Assembly: GCA_942493215.1 (NCBI GenBank)
Contig: OW818670.1
Coordinates: 1,178,001-1,242,000, forward strand
Direction: 5' to 3'
Length of the DNA: 64,000 nucleotides
Source of the DNA: G942493215 sp942493215
GTDB lineage: Bacteria > Bacillota_I > Bacilli_A > RF39 > UBA660
Of the stretch, positions 15,918 through 23,038 are shown piece by piece. The notes under the pieces were generated by a model that did no database searches, was not told the DNA's origin, and saw only the letters and a program-made list of their open reading frames with translations. Made by a program: the position numbers and the translations under genes. How positions within the stretch are numbered: position 1 is the stretch's first letter; each line of letters starts with the position of its first letter.

Positions 15918-16787
15918 ATGTTTAAAACAACAGAGTGGAAAATAATAGGGGCAATAATAATTATTATTGGCATTACCTATTTAGGCCTTAAAATTTGGGT
16001 TATTAATAATGTTAATATGGAACAAATTCCGGTATTAGCTTATCATAATATTGTACCTGATGAATCCTATGTCAAAGACGGTTATACTGTAACGGTTGAT
16101 AATTTTGAAAAGCAACTAAATTATCTAGATCAAAATGGATATAATACTTTAACCTTAGAAGAATTTTATAATTGGAAAAAGAATAATAAACGTATTCCTG
16201 AAAAATCGGTTTTATTAACCTTTGATGATGGCTTCTATAATATTTATTATTTAGCTCGTCCTATTTTAAAGAAGCATAATTATCATGGGTCTTTATTTAT
16301 GATTGGTAATGTAACTTTTGATACTACTAAATCTTTTGATCCAAAAGAGTATAGTACAATTGGTTTAGATATAATAAATAAGCCTGATGATACTTTAGAA
16401 TATCAATCTCACACTTATGATATGCATATTATTGTTGATGGCAAACCCAAGGTAGCAAGCGCTTCTAAAAAGGAAATAGAAGAAGATTTTGAAAAGATGA
16501 AAAATTTGCTTCATTCAGGTTATCTAGTTTATCCATACTATATGGAAAATAGTACTATTCGAGAAGTATTAAAAGAGTACAATTATAAATTAGCATTTAG
16601 AGGTGAAAGCGAAAAAACGGTTAAGAGTGCTAATGAATATCAAATACCTAGAATTGAAATAGGTAATGATTTTGAACATTTTAAAAGTATCTTTGAAACG
16701 ACTAAATATAATAATCGTTATGAAAATGGATTATTACGAAAAGTATTTATAAATATTGAAAGAAAATTAAATATAAGATTATTCTAA
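15918..16787 (+). CDS. Membrane-anchored polysaccharide deacetylase
   Basis: A 289-residue protein with an N-terminal signal anchor (about 8-30) and a NodB-homology domain. Visible motifs are VLAYHNIVPDE, LLTFDDGFYN (motif 1, with catalytic base and metal Asp) and EYQSHTYDMH (motif 2, metal His residues). Such enzymes remove N-acetyl groups from peptidoglycan or other wall glycans, often giving lysozyme resistance. The domain is extracytoplasmic. GTG-rich upstream sequence gives only a modest ribosome site (GGGTG). It is transcribed alone and ends near a bidirectional terminator. Confidence 0.85.
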   Translation: MFKTTEWKIIGAIIIIIGITYLGLKIWVINNVNMEQIPVLAYHNIVPDESYVKDGYTVTVDNFEKQLNYLDQNGYNTLTLEEFYNWKKNNKRIPEKSVLLTFDDGFYNIYYLARPILKKHNYHGSLFMIGNVTFDTTKSFDPKEYSTIGLDIINKPDDTLEYQSHTYDMHIIVDGKPKVASASKKEIEEDFEKMKNLLHSGYLVYPYYMENSTIREVLKEYNYKLAFRGESEKTVKSANEYQIPRIEIGNDFEHFKSIFETTKYNNRYENGLLRKVFINIERKLNIRLF

Positions 16788-16812
16788 TATTTTAAATAAA
16801 ATTGTGTAAACT

Positions 16813-16844
16813 AAAATAAGGAAAGTTAAACTTCCTTATTTTTT
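16813..16844. terminator. Bidirectional terminator between convergent genes
   Basis: An 11-bp stem (16813-16823 with 16832-16842) whose A-rich 5' side and T-rich 3' side provide a T-run on both strands, between the deacetylase and the convergent HTH gene. Confidence 0.75.
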
Positions 16845-17032
16845 ATCTCTTCGTAGAAAATATCATCAGGTTTTAAAGCAAATATTGTGGCAATTTTAAT
16901 AGCCATATTGTATGAGATACGTCGTTTATTATTTTCTAATTGCCAATAATAAGTCTTGCTTATTGTTAATAATTTGGCCATATCTAAATAACTTTTACTA
17001 CTATCCATACGAAGTTCCTTCAACCTTTCCAT
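16826..17032 (-). CDS. Xre-family transcriptional regulator
   Basis: A 68-residue single HTH protein: LDMAKLLTISKTYYWQLE is the helix-turn-helix and the short tail is ALKPDDIFYEEIKNK. A GGTGAT site precedes the ATG. It is divergent from another HTH gene at 17167 across a 134-base gap. The frameshifted gene at 11207-11462 is a relative with the same tail motif, so both probably come from related mobile elements. Confidence 0.8.
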   Translation of the reverse strand: MERLKELRMDSSKSYLDMAKLLTISKTYYWQLENNKRRISYNMAIKIATIFALKPDDIFYEEIKNKEV

Positions 17033-17166
17033 ACTATCACCACATAATATTATACATTAACTTGTAATTAACTTCAAGAAAAAAAGTAACTATAGATTAA
17101 CTTTCTTTAATTAGCAAATAGATAATGGTATAATTACTATAAACAATTAGATAACGGAGGTATAAT

Positions 17167-17523
17167 ATGTTAATTGGCGAAAGAATCAAAAAAGCAAGAC
17201 TTGAAAAGGGATTATCACAGGAAGAATTAGGTAAAATAATTGATGTGTCTAAAGTATCTATTTGTGGTTATGAAAAAGGAACAAGAACACCAACTTTAGA
17301 GAATTTAATGCAACTATTAGAAGTTCTTAATATGACACCTGATAATATTCTAGGCTATGAGCATAAAGTAGTAGCTGAAAACGATGAAAATTATGTAATG
17401 TATATGGCTAAAGAAGATATTGAAATAATAAAAGAAATTAAAAAATATCGTGAATTATATAATTTATTATGTTCAGATCCTAAACGCAATATTGCTGTAA
17501 TGGCACGTAAAGGTAATTTATAA
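17167..17523 (+). CDS. Xre-family transcriptional regulator
   Basis: A 118-residue protein with an N-terminal HTH_3 domain (IKKARLEKGLSQEELGKIID then VSICGYEKGTRTPTLENLMQ) and a C-terminal helical tail that may dimerise. A GGAGG site precedes the ATG. A terminator overlaps its stop, so it does not run into pdp. Its divergent partner is the smaller HTH gene at 16826-17032; a shared operator in the gap is likely but not identifiable. Confidence 0.85.
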   Translation: MLIGERIKKARLEKGLSQEELGKIIDVSKVSICGYEKGTRTPTLENLMQLLEVLNMTPDNILGYEHKVVAENDENYVMYMAKEDIEIIKEIKKYRELYNLLCSDPKRNIAVMARKGNL

Positions 17524-17550
17524 GAAACTAGAATATAGTTTCTTTTTTTT
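17522..17550 (+). terminator. Intrinsic terminator
   Basis: A 9-bp stem AAGAAACTA/TAGTTTCTT with a 5-base loop and a T8 tail, overlapping the HTH stop codon. Confidence 0.75.
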
Positions 17551-17582
17551 ACATAATAAGATATAATTAAAGTGGTGATAAT

Positions 17583-18857
17583 ATGAATATTGTAGATATA
17601 ATTAATAAGAAAAGATTAAAAGGTATTTTAACTAATGACGAAATTAGCTATGTTGTTAATGGTTATGTTCAAGAAGAGATAAAAGATTATCAAATGAGTG
17701 CTTTATTAATGGCTATATGCTTAAATGGAATGAATGAAGATGAAACATTAGCTTTAACTGAATGTATGCTTCATAGTGGTGAAACCATTGATTTAACGGG
17801 TATTACAGGTATAAAGATTGATAAACATTCGACTGGTGGTGTTGGGGATAAAACAACCCTTATTTTAGCCCCTTTAGTAGCATCATGCGGTGTATGTGTT
17901 CCTAAAATGAGTGGTCGAGGATTAGGTCATACGGGTGGTACTATTGATAAATTAGAATCAATACCTCATTTTAATACTCATATAGAAATTAACAGATTTG
18001 TGGAACAAGTAAAAGAAATAAGGGTTGCAATTGTTGGTCAAATGGGTAATTTAGTACCAGCTGATAAAAAAATATATGCCCTAAGAGATGTAACGGGAAC
18101 GGTTGAATCTATTCCTTTAATAGCCTCTAGTATTATGTCTAAAAAATTAGCAAGTGGGGCTGATAAAATCCTTATTGATTTAAAGCTTGGTAATGGTGCT
18201 TTAATAAAAAATATGGATGATGCTGAGAATCTTGCCCATTTAATGGTTAAGATTGGTAATAATAGTGGTAAAGAAACAAGATGTGTTATAACGAATATGG
18301 ATCAACCATTAGGTCACAATATTGGTAATACTTTAGAAGTTATGGAAAGTATGGCTATTTTAAAAGGTGAAATAAAAAATGATTTATATGAATTAGTTAT
18401 AGAACTTGCTACTCAAATGGTAAGTATGGGTAAAAATATAAGTATTGATTTAGCTCGTACCGAAGTAATATCCAATATTGAAAATCACCATGCTTATGAT
18501 AAATTTATGGCTATGGTTGAACATCAAGAAGGGGATATTAATAGTCTTACACTTGCTCCTAAAATTTTCTCATTAAAAAGTATTAAGAGTGGTTATATAA
18601 ATCATATTAATGCTTTAAAACTAGGAGAGATTGTCCGTAATATTGGTGGTGGTCGAATGACTAAAGAAGATACAATCGATTATGGAGTAGGTATTGTTTT
18701 ATCAAAAAAAGATGGAGATTATGTTAATAAAGATGAAGAATTATTAAAAATATATTTAAATAATAAAGATGTTGTTATTAAAGAACTTTTAGATTGTTTT
18801 ATTATTGAAGATGCTTTAAAACCCAAAGAACCATTGATTTACAAAGTAATTGTGTAA
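17583..18857 (+). CDS. pdp: Pyrimidine-nucleoside phosphorylase
   Basis: A 424-residue enzyme of the thymidine/pyrimidine-nucleoside phosphorylase family, which cleaves uridine or (deoxy)thymidine with phosphate to base plus ribose-1-phosphate. The signature KIDKHSTGGVGDKTTLILAP and PKMSGRGLGHTGGTIDKLES are intact. The C-terminal alpha/beta domain is present and the length is about ten residues short of Bacillus Pdp. It has its own TATAAT box and GGTGAT site. No other nucleoside catabolism gene is adjacent, but a cytidine deaminase lies at 51927. Confidence 0.93.
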   Translation: MNIVDIINKKRLKGILTNDEISYVVNGYVQEEIKDYQMSALLMAICLNGMNEDETLALTECMLHSGETIDLTGITGIKIDKHSTGGVGDKTTLILAPLVASCGVCVPKMSGRGLGHTGGTIDKLESIPHFNTHIEINRFVEQVKEIRVAIVGQMGNLVPADKKIYALRDVTGTVESIPLIASSIMSKKLASGADKILIDLKLGNGALIKNMDDAENLAHLMVKIGNNSGKETRCVITNMDQPLGHNIGNTLEVMESMAILKGEIKNDLYELVIELATQMVSMGKNISIDLARTEVISNIENHHAYDKFMAMVEHQEGDINSLTLAPKIFSLKSIKSGYINHINALKLGEIVRNIGGGRMTKEDTIDYGVGIVLSKKDGDYVNKDEELLKIYLNNKDVVIKELLDCFIIEDALKPKEPLIYKVIV

Positions 18858-18929
18858 ATAAATGTCAATATTTTGGTAATCGCTTGCAAATGCCTCCAAT
18901 ATATTATATTATCAAGATGAGGTGAGGAT

Positions 18930-19124
18930 ATGATATATCCATCAATCGATAAATTATTGAATCAGATTGGTTCAAAATATCTATTGGTAAATGTGGTAGC
19001 AGCTAGAGCTAAACAGATGCAAGAAACAGGCCATTATCAAATGTCTGAAAAAGAGTATGTTTCACATAAAGATATCGGTAAAGCTTTAGAAGAAGTTGCC
19101 AAAGATCTAATTCATTTGAAATAG
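18930..19124 (+). CDS. rpoZ: RNA polymerase omega subunit
   Basis: A 64-residue omega subunit, which binds the beta-prime C-terminus and aids core assembly. IYPSIDKLLNQIGSKYLLVN and the VAARAKQMQETG helix are characteristic, and KDIGKALEEVAK closes the protein. Unlike many Firmicutes it is not next to gmk. GAGGTGAG is the ribosome site. Confidence 0.88.
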   Translation: MIYPSIDKLLNQIGSKYLLVNVVAARAKQMQETGHYQMSEKEYVSHKDIGKALEEVAKDLIHLK

Positions 19125-19178
19125 GTCTTTTTTCTTGCTTACAAAACAAATGTTTGCTATAATGATAATGGTGATAAT

Positions 19179-19949
19179 ATGAAAGTTACAAAGATAAAAA
19201 GAACACCAAGTGGTAAATATAAATTAATATTTGATGATCAAACTAATGTTACCACTTATGATGATGTTATTTTAAAAAATAATTTATTATATCAACAAAA
19301 TATTGATAGTGATACTCTAAATAAAGTTAATATTGATACTAAATACTTTGATAGTTATTCAAAAGTTGTTAAATATATAACATTTCGCTTACGTAGTAAG
19401 AAAGAAATTGATGATTATTGTGATAAATTAGACCTTTTACCGGAAGAAAAAAAGGCTATTATGGAAGCTTTAACTAAGATGGGATTAATTAATGATAATC
19501 AATTTACGAAAGCTTTTATTGCTGATAAAATCCGTTTTTCTAGTTTAGGTCCTTATCGTATTAAACAAGAATTATTACTTCATGATATTGATAATGATAC
19601 GATTGATAATTATTTATTATTAATTGATATAAAAGAGATAAAAGATAAGATAAATAAACATATTAATAAAAAGATTAAGAGTAATAATAAATATTCAAAT
19701 TACTTATTAAGACAGAAATTATATGGTGAATTAACGGAATTAGGTTTTGATAGCATTATGATTAATGATTGTCTTAATGAATTGTTAACTGGTAGTAATA
19801 GTAAAGCTTTAGAAAAAGAGTATTATAAAATATATAATAGTCTACAAAGAAAATATACCGGAGAAGAATTAAATTATCGTCTTAAAAATAAGTTATATCA
19901 AAAAGGTTTTAGTTTAGAGGAAATAAATAGTTTTTTATCTAGTTTATAA
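19179..19949 (+). CDS. recX: Regulatory protein RecX
   Basis: A 256-residue helical protein of the RecX family, which modulates RecA filament formation. The three-helix repeats typical of RecX are visible: ITFRLRSKKEIDDYCDKLDL, MGLINDNQFTKAFIADKIRF with GPYRIKQELLLHDID, and a final LNYRLKNKLYQKGFSLEEI. A TATAAT box is only 10 or so bases before the GGTGAT site. The terminator at 19959 closes a single-gene unit. Confidence 0.88.
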   Translation: MKVTKIKRTPSGKYKLIFDDQTNVTTYDDVILKNNLLYQQNIDSDTLNKVNIDTKYFDSYSKVVKYITFRLRSKKEIDDYCDKLDLLPEEKKAIMEALTKMGLINDNQFTKAFIADKIRFSSLGPYRIKQELLLHDIDNDTIDNYLLLIDIKEIKDKINKHINKKIKSNNKYSNYLLRQKLYGELTELGFDSIMINDCLNELLTGSNSKALEKEYYKIYNSLQRKYTGEELNYRLKNKLYQKGFSLEEINSFLSSL

Positions 19950-19958
19950 TTATTATAT

Positions 19959-19980
19959 AAAGAGATTAATTTCTCTTTTT
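19959..19980 (+). terminator. Terminator of recX
   Basis: A 7-bp stem AAAGAGA/TCTCTTT with a 6-base loop followed by T, just after the recX stop. Confidence 0.6.
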
Positions 19981-20017
19981 ATGTGCTATAATTAGTAATA
20001 AGTAAGTGGTGATATAT

Positions 20018-20713
20018 ATGGAACAATTGCAAAGATTACAAATACTAATTGGTAGTGATAATATAGAAAAGATTAACAAGACAACCATTTTAGTCATAGG
20101 TTTAGGTGGGGTTGGAAGTTATGTTGTTGAAGCCTTAGTTAGAAGTGGGATTGGTCATATTATTATTGTAGATAAAGACATTATTAATATAACTAATTTA
20201 AATAGACAACTAATGACTAATTATCATAATTTAGAACAATATAAAACTGATGTTTTAGAAAAAAGAATAACCGATATTAATCCTAATTGTATGGTTGAAA
20301 AGATTACCGAGTTTATTACTCCAACTAATATTGATACATTATTTAATAATCATATTGATTATCTAGTTGATGCTTGTGATTATGTACCTACTAAAAAAGA
20401 ATTAATTAGACAATGTTTAAAACGTAATATTAAGTTTATTTCTTCGATGGGTATGGGTAATAGATTAGATCCTAGTATGATTAAGATAATGGATATCAGA
20501 AAGACTAATAATGATCCTTTAGCTAAAATTATGAGAAAGATGGTTAAGGAAGAGCATATAAGCAAAAAAATTAATGTTGTAGCTAGTTTAGAGGTCCCTC
20601 TTGTAACTAATAGTAAAGTGATAGGATCAACATCTTTTGTGCCTGCTACAGCCGGTTTAATGGCCGCTAGCTTTGTTATCAATGATATTATTAAAGGTGA
20701 TAAACATGCGTAA
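20018..20713 (+). CDS. tcdA: tRNA threonylcarbamoyladenosine dehydratase
   Basis: A 231-residue E1-like ThiF-fold enzyme. The nucleotide-binding GLGGVGSYVVEALVRSGIGH, the following VDKDIINITNLNRQ and VDACDYVPTKKELI match TcdA/YgdL, which cyclises t6A37 to ct6A37 in tRNA. The frame also extends four codons upstream, but GGTGAT fits the ATG at 20018. It overlaps the next gene by 8 bases. The distant mtaB in this window acts on the same t6A37 position, giving two competing fates of that base. Confidence 0.9.
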   Translation: MEQLQRLQILIGSDNIEKINKTTILVIGLGGVGSYVVEALVRSGIGHIIIVDKDIINITNLNRQLMTNYHNLEQYKTDVLEKRITDINPNCMVEKITEFITPTNIDTLFNNHIDYLVDACDYVPTKKELIRQCLKRNIKFISSMGMGNRLDPSMIKIMDIRKTNNDPLAKIMRKMVKEEHISKKINVVASLEVPLVTNSKVIGSTSFVPATAGLMAASFVINDIIKGDKHA

Positions 20714-21245
20714 GATTGATAAACAAATAATAAGTAGTTTAGAGTATATCAAAGGTGATATTTTAGGCATTGGTATAAGTGATGATATGGCTAAAACTTT
20801 TAAACAAAAAGATAATATTCATAATTTATATACGATTAATGAAAGAATTAATAATAAAAGTGATGATTTACCAGAACAATCAGTTGATGAACAATTTGAT
20901 ATTAAGAAATTAAATAAATATTTTACTAATAAACAACTAGATTATACGATTTGTAATTTAGATGTTCTTAATACCTATTTTCCATATTTTATAAAGAATA
21001 TTATTAATCTAAATGATGAAAAGATATTATTTTATGGTAATAAAGATAAATTTGATTATGAGACGCTTATTAAACAATTAAAAAGATACCATAGTAAAGT
21101 TGATTATATTGATTGTGGAGAATACTTCTTAATAATCATTGATACTAAAGATATTATTGTTAGTAGTAAACAAAAGATAATCTATTTAATTAATGATTTA
21201 TTTGTTGCTTGGTTTGATCGGATAGGTAATATACTAACTAAATAG
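20706..21245 (+). CDS. Hypothetical protein coupled to tcdA
   Basis: A 179-residue protein starting inside the end of tcdA (ATG at 20706, with GGTGATAAAC upstream), so translationally coupled. The sequence alternates strands and helices (GDILGIGISDDMAK, LDYTICNLDVLN, KILFYGNKDKFDYETL, DYIDCGEYFLIIID) in the style of a degenerate Rossmann/methyltransferase fold, but no SAM-binding motif can be named. Family not recognised. The coupling hints at a role in tRNA modification, which is inference only. Confidence 0.6.
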   Translation: MRKIDKQIISSLEYIKGDILGIGISDDMAKTFKQKDNIHNLYTINERINNKSDDLPEQSVDEQFDIKKLNKYFTNKQLDYTICNLDVLNTYFPYFIKNIINLNDEKILFYGNKDKFDYETLIKQLKRYHSKVDYIDCGEYFLIIIDTKDIIVSSKQKIIYLINDLFVAWFDRIGNILTK

Positions 21246-21340
21246 TCAATATTGTAGTAAATAAAGGCATGAATTTGCTTTTTTTTTTTGTTTGTGATAG
21301 AATGACTCTCGTATTCGCAAAAAAGGAGCGCACGGGAAAA

Positions 21341-22114
21341 ATGCTAAATAGTAAAGGACTTTCTAGAGGAAGTTTTTTAGAAAATATAATCGATAGAAAT
21401 AACAGAATATGGAAAAGTTCAGACTTAACGATTGAAGGTAATGTCCTATATATTCGTGAAGGAATTACTGAAGTAGACACTAACTTAGATCTTTTATTAA
21501 AACATTTTGGTATAACAGAAGAAATAAAAGCTGTTGTCTTACCTAAATCATTAAAAACAATGGATCGTTTTTTATGCAATAATAGCAGTGTTGAACTAGT
21601 TATTTTTAATGGTGAACAAGTAACATTAACATGTAATCATGAAGAAGGAACTTTTGAAAATAGTAATGTCCGCCAAATAATTATTGCTAAAGGATTTGTA
21701 GCGGTTGATACAAGAGCCTTTATTGGTCAAGTAAAAGTTGAGAGTAATGGTAAACAAAGAGGAAGATTTTCAAATAACATATGGGTTCAATTTTATAATA
21801 GTAGAGTAGAATGTATTACTGCTATGATTGGTAATCATCAAACGACCGGAATTACTGCTCTAGAAAACAGTTATTTATGTGGTAATTCAAGCCTTTCTTG
21901 GTATAAATTGGTTTATGAAATGCATAAAAATCATCGTTTAGAAATGGTTACTAAACCAATTGGACAAGATTATGTACTAGCTGAAGAATTTGAAGATATT
22001 AAACAGGAAGCTTTAGCGCCATATCTTTCTAAAGATGGAAAACAACCACAAATAATAATCAAATCACCAATTGATAAGATTGGTCACAGACCTATTTTTG
22101 CAGTCTTTAATTAA
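21341..22114 (+). CDS. LRR_5/BspA-like repeat protein, first of a tandem pair
   Basis: A 257-residue protein without signal peptide. It contains two or three leucine-rich-repeat-like units of the BspA type (IKAVVLPKSLKTMDRFLCNN, EGTFENSNVRQIIIAKGF). The downstream gene is a clear paralogue with the same order: REGITEV/PEGITEI, LPKSLKTMDRF/FPRSLKTLDNF, a GTFE motif, and a C-terminal SWYKL/GWHKI. The frame opens earlier, but AAAGGAG and the paralogue alignment favour the ATG at 21341. Function unknown. Confidence 0.6.
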   Translation: MLNSKGLSRGSFLENIIDRNNRIWKSSDLTIEGNVLYIREGITEVDTNLDLLLKHFGITEEIKAVVLPKSLKTMDRFLCNNSSVELVIFNGEQVTLTCNHEEGTFENSNVRQIIIAKGFVAVDTRAFIGQVKVESNGKQRGRFSNNIWVQFYNSRVECITAMIGNHQTTGITALENSYLCGNSSLSWYKLVYEMHKNHRLEMVTKPIGQDYVLAEEFEDIKQEALAPYLSKDGKQPQIIIKSPIDKIGHRPIFAVFN

Positions 22115-22183
22115 TAATTAATTGTAAATAATATACTTATGTGGTAGAATAATCCTTAATTTATAAAAGGAGATGCTGTACTA

Positions 22184-22966
22184 ATGGGATTAATATTTAA
22201 AAAAGATCATCCATTAATTGAATTAAACCTTGATATGATAAAAGGTAATATTCTGATTGTACCGGAAGGTATAACCGAGATTAAAGGAAGATTAGATCAG
22301 TTTCTTACTCAAGCTAAAATTGATACGCCAATAAAAGCAGTTATTTTTCCTAGGTCATTAAAGACCCTTGATAATTTCTTTTATTATAATGATAGTGTTG
22401 AAGACGTTATCTTTAATAGTTCGCCTGCTTTGACTTCATGTTATGCGGAAGGAACATTTGAAGGATGTAAGAGTCTAAAAACACTATTAATTCCTTATGG
22501 ATTTAAAGAAGTTGTAAATACTCCTTACACTGGAGTTTTAAAAAATAGCGAACAGTTTCTAGTAAAACATAGTCTTAATGACCCGTTATATGTCTGCTTA
22601 TCTTTTCTTAATTGTAGCTTAGACTTGCTAATAATTGCAACTAACGGTAGTGGTAATTATGTTGATACTGCATCGGTTGGGCATGTAGAACAATATTACT
22701 GTGCCGGTCAAACAAATGCTATAGGAAATATATATGGTGATGACGATATTACAACGTTAGGTTGGCATAAAATATCATATCTTTTATATAATAGAGTGCA
22801 TTTTATTATCAGTGAGAGAAATGTTATTAGCCATAGAATTTCTATAGATGATTTTCAAGATGAAGTACGAAAAGTTCTTAAAAAATACATGCCATCTGAT
22901 AAAATCAGACGTATGAATGTTAGAAAACCAATTGTTAGAGGTATTCCTAGTCCTTCAATTAAGTAA
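22184..22966 (+). CDS. LRR_5/BspA-like repeat protein, second of a tandem pair
   Basis: A 260-residue paralogue of the preceding gene, with VPEGITEIKGRLDQFL, IKAVIFPRSLKTLDNFFYYN and EGTFEGCKSLKTLLIPYGF as the repeat core and GWHKISYLLYNRVHFI near the C-terminus. No export signal. Its own AGGAG site and a short spacer suggest either an internal promoter or read-through. A terminator overlaps its stop. Two diverged copies in tandem point to a lineage-specific family. Confidence 0.6.
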   Translation: MGLIFKKDHPLIELNLDMIKGNILIVPEGITEIKGRLDQFLTQAKIDTPIKAVIFPRSLKTLDNFFYYNDSVEDVIFNSSPALTSCYAEGTFEGCKSLKTLLIPYGFKEVVNTPYTGVLKNSEQFLVKHSLNDPLYVCLSFLNCSLDLLIIATNGSGNYVDTASVGHVEQYYCAGQTNAIGNIYGDDDITTLGWHKISYLLYNRVHFIISERNVISHRISIDDFQDEVRKVLKKYMPSDKIRRMNVRKPIVRGIPSPSIK

Positions 22967-22985
22967 GATATATTCTTACTTTTTT
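22961..22985 (+). terminator. Intrinsic terminator
   Basis: An 8-bp stem AAGTAAGA/TCTTACTT with a 5-base loop and T tail, overlapping the end of the LRR paralogue and separating it from smc. Confidence 0.7.
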
Positions 22986-23038
22986 CTTGTGAAAATAAGG
23001 CTTATATAGTATAATTATCTATGTTAGAGGGTGTAACA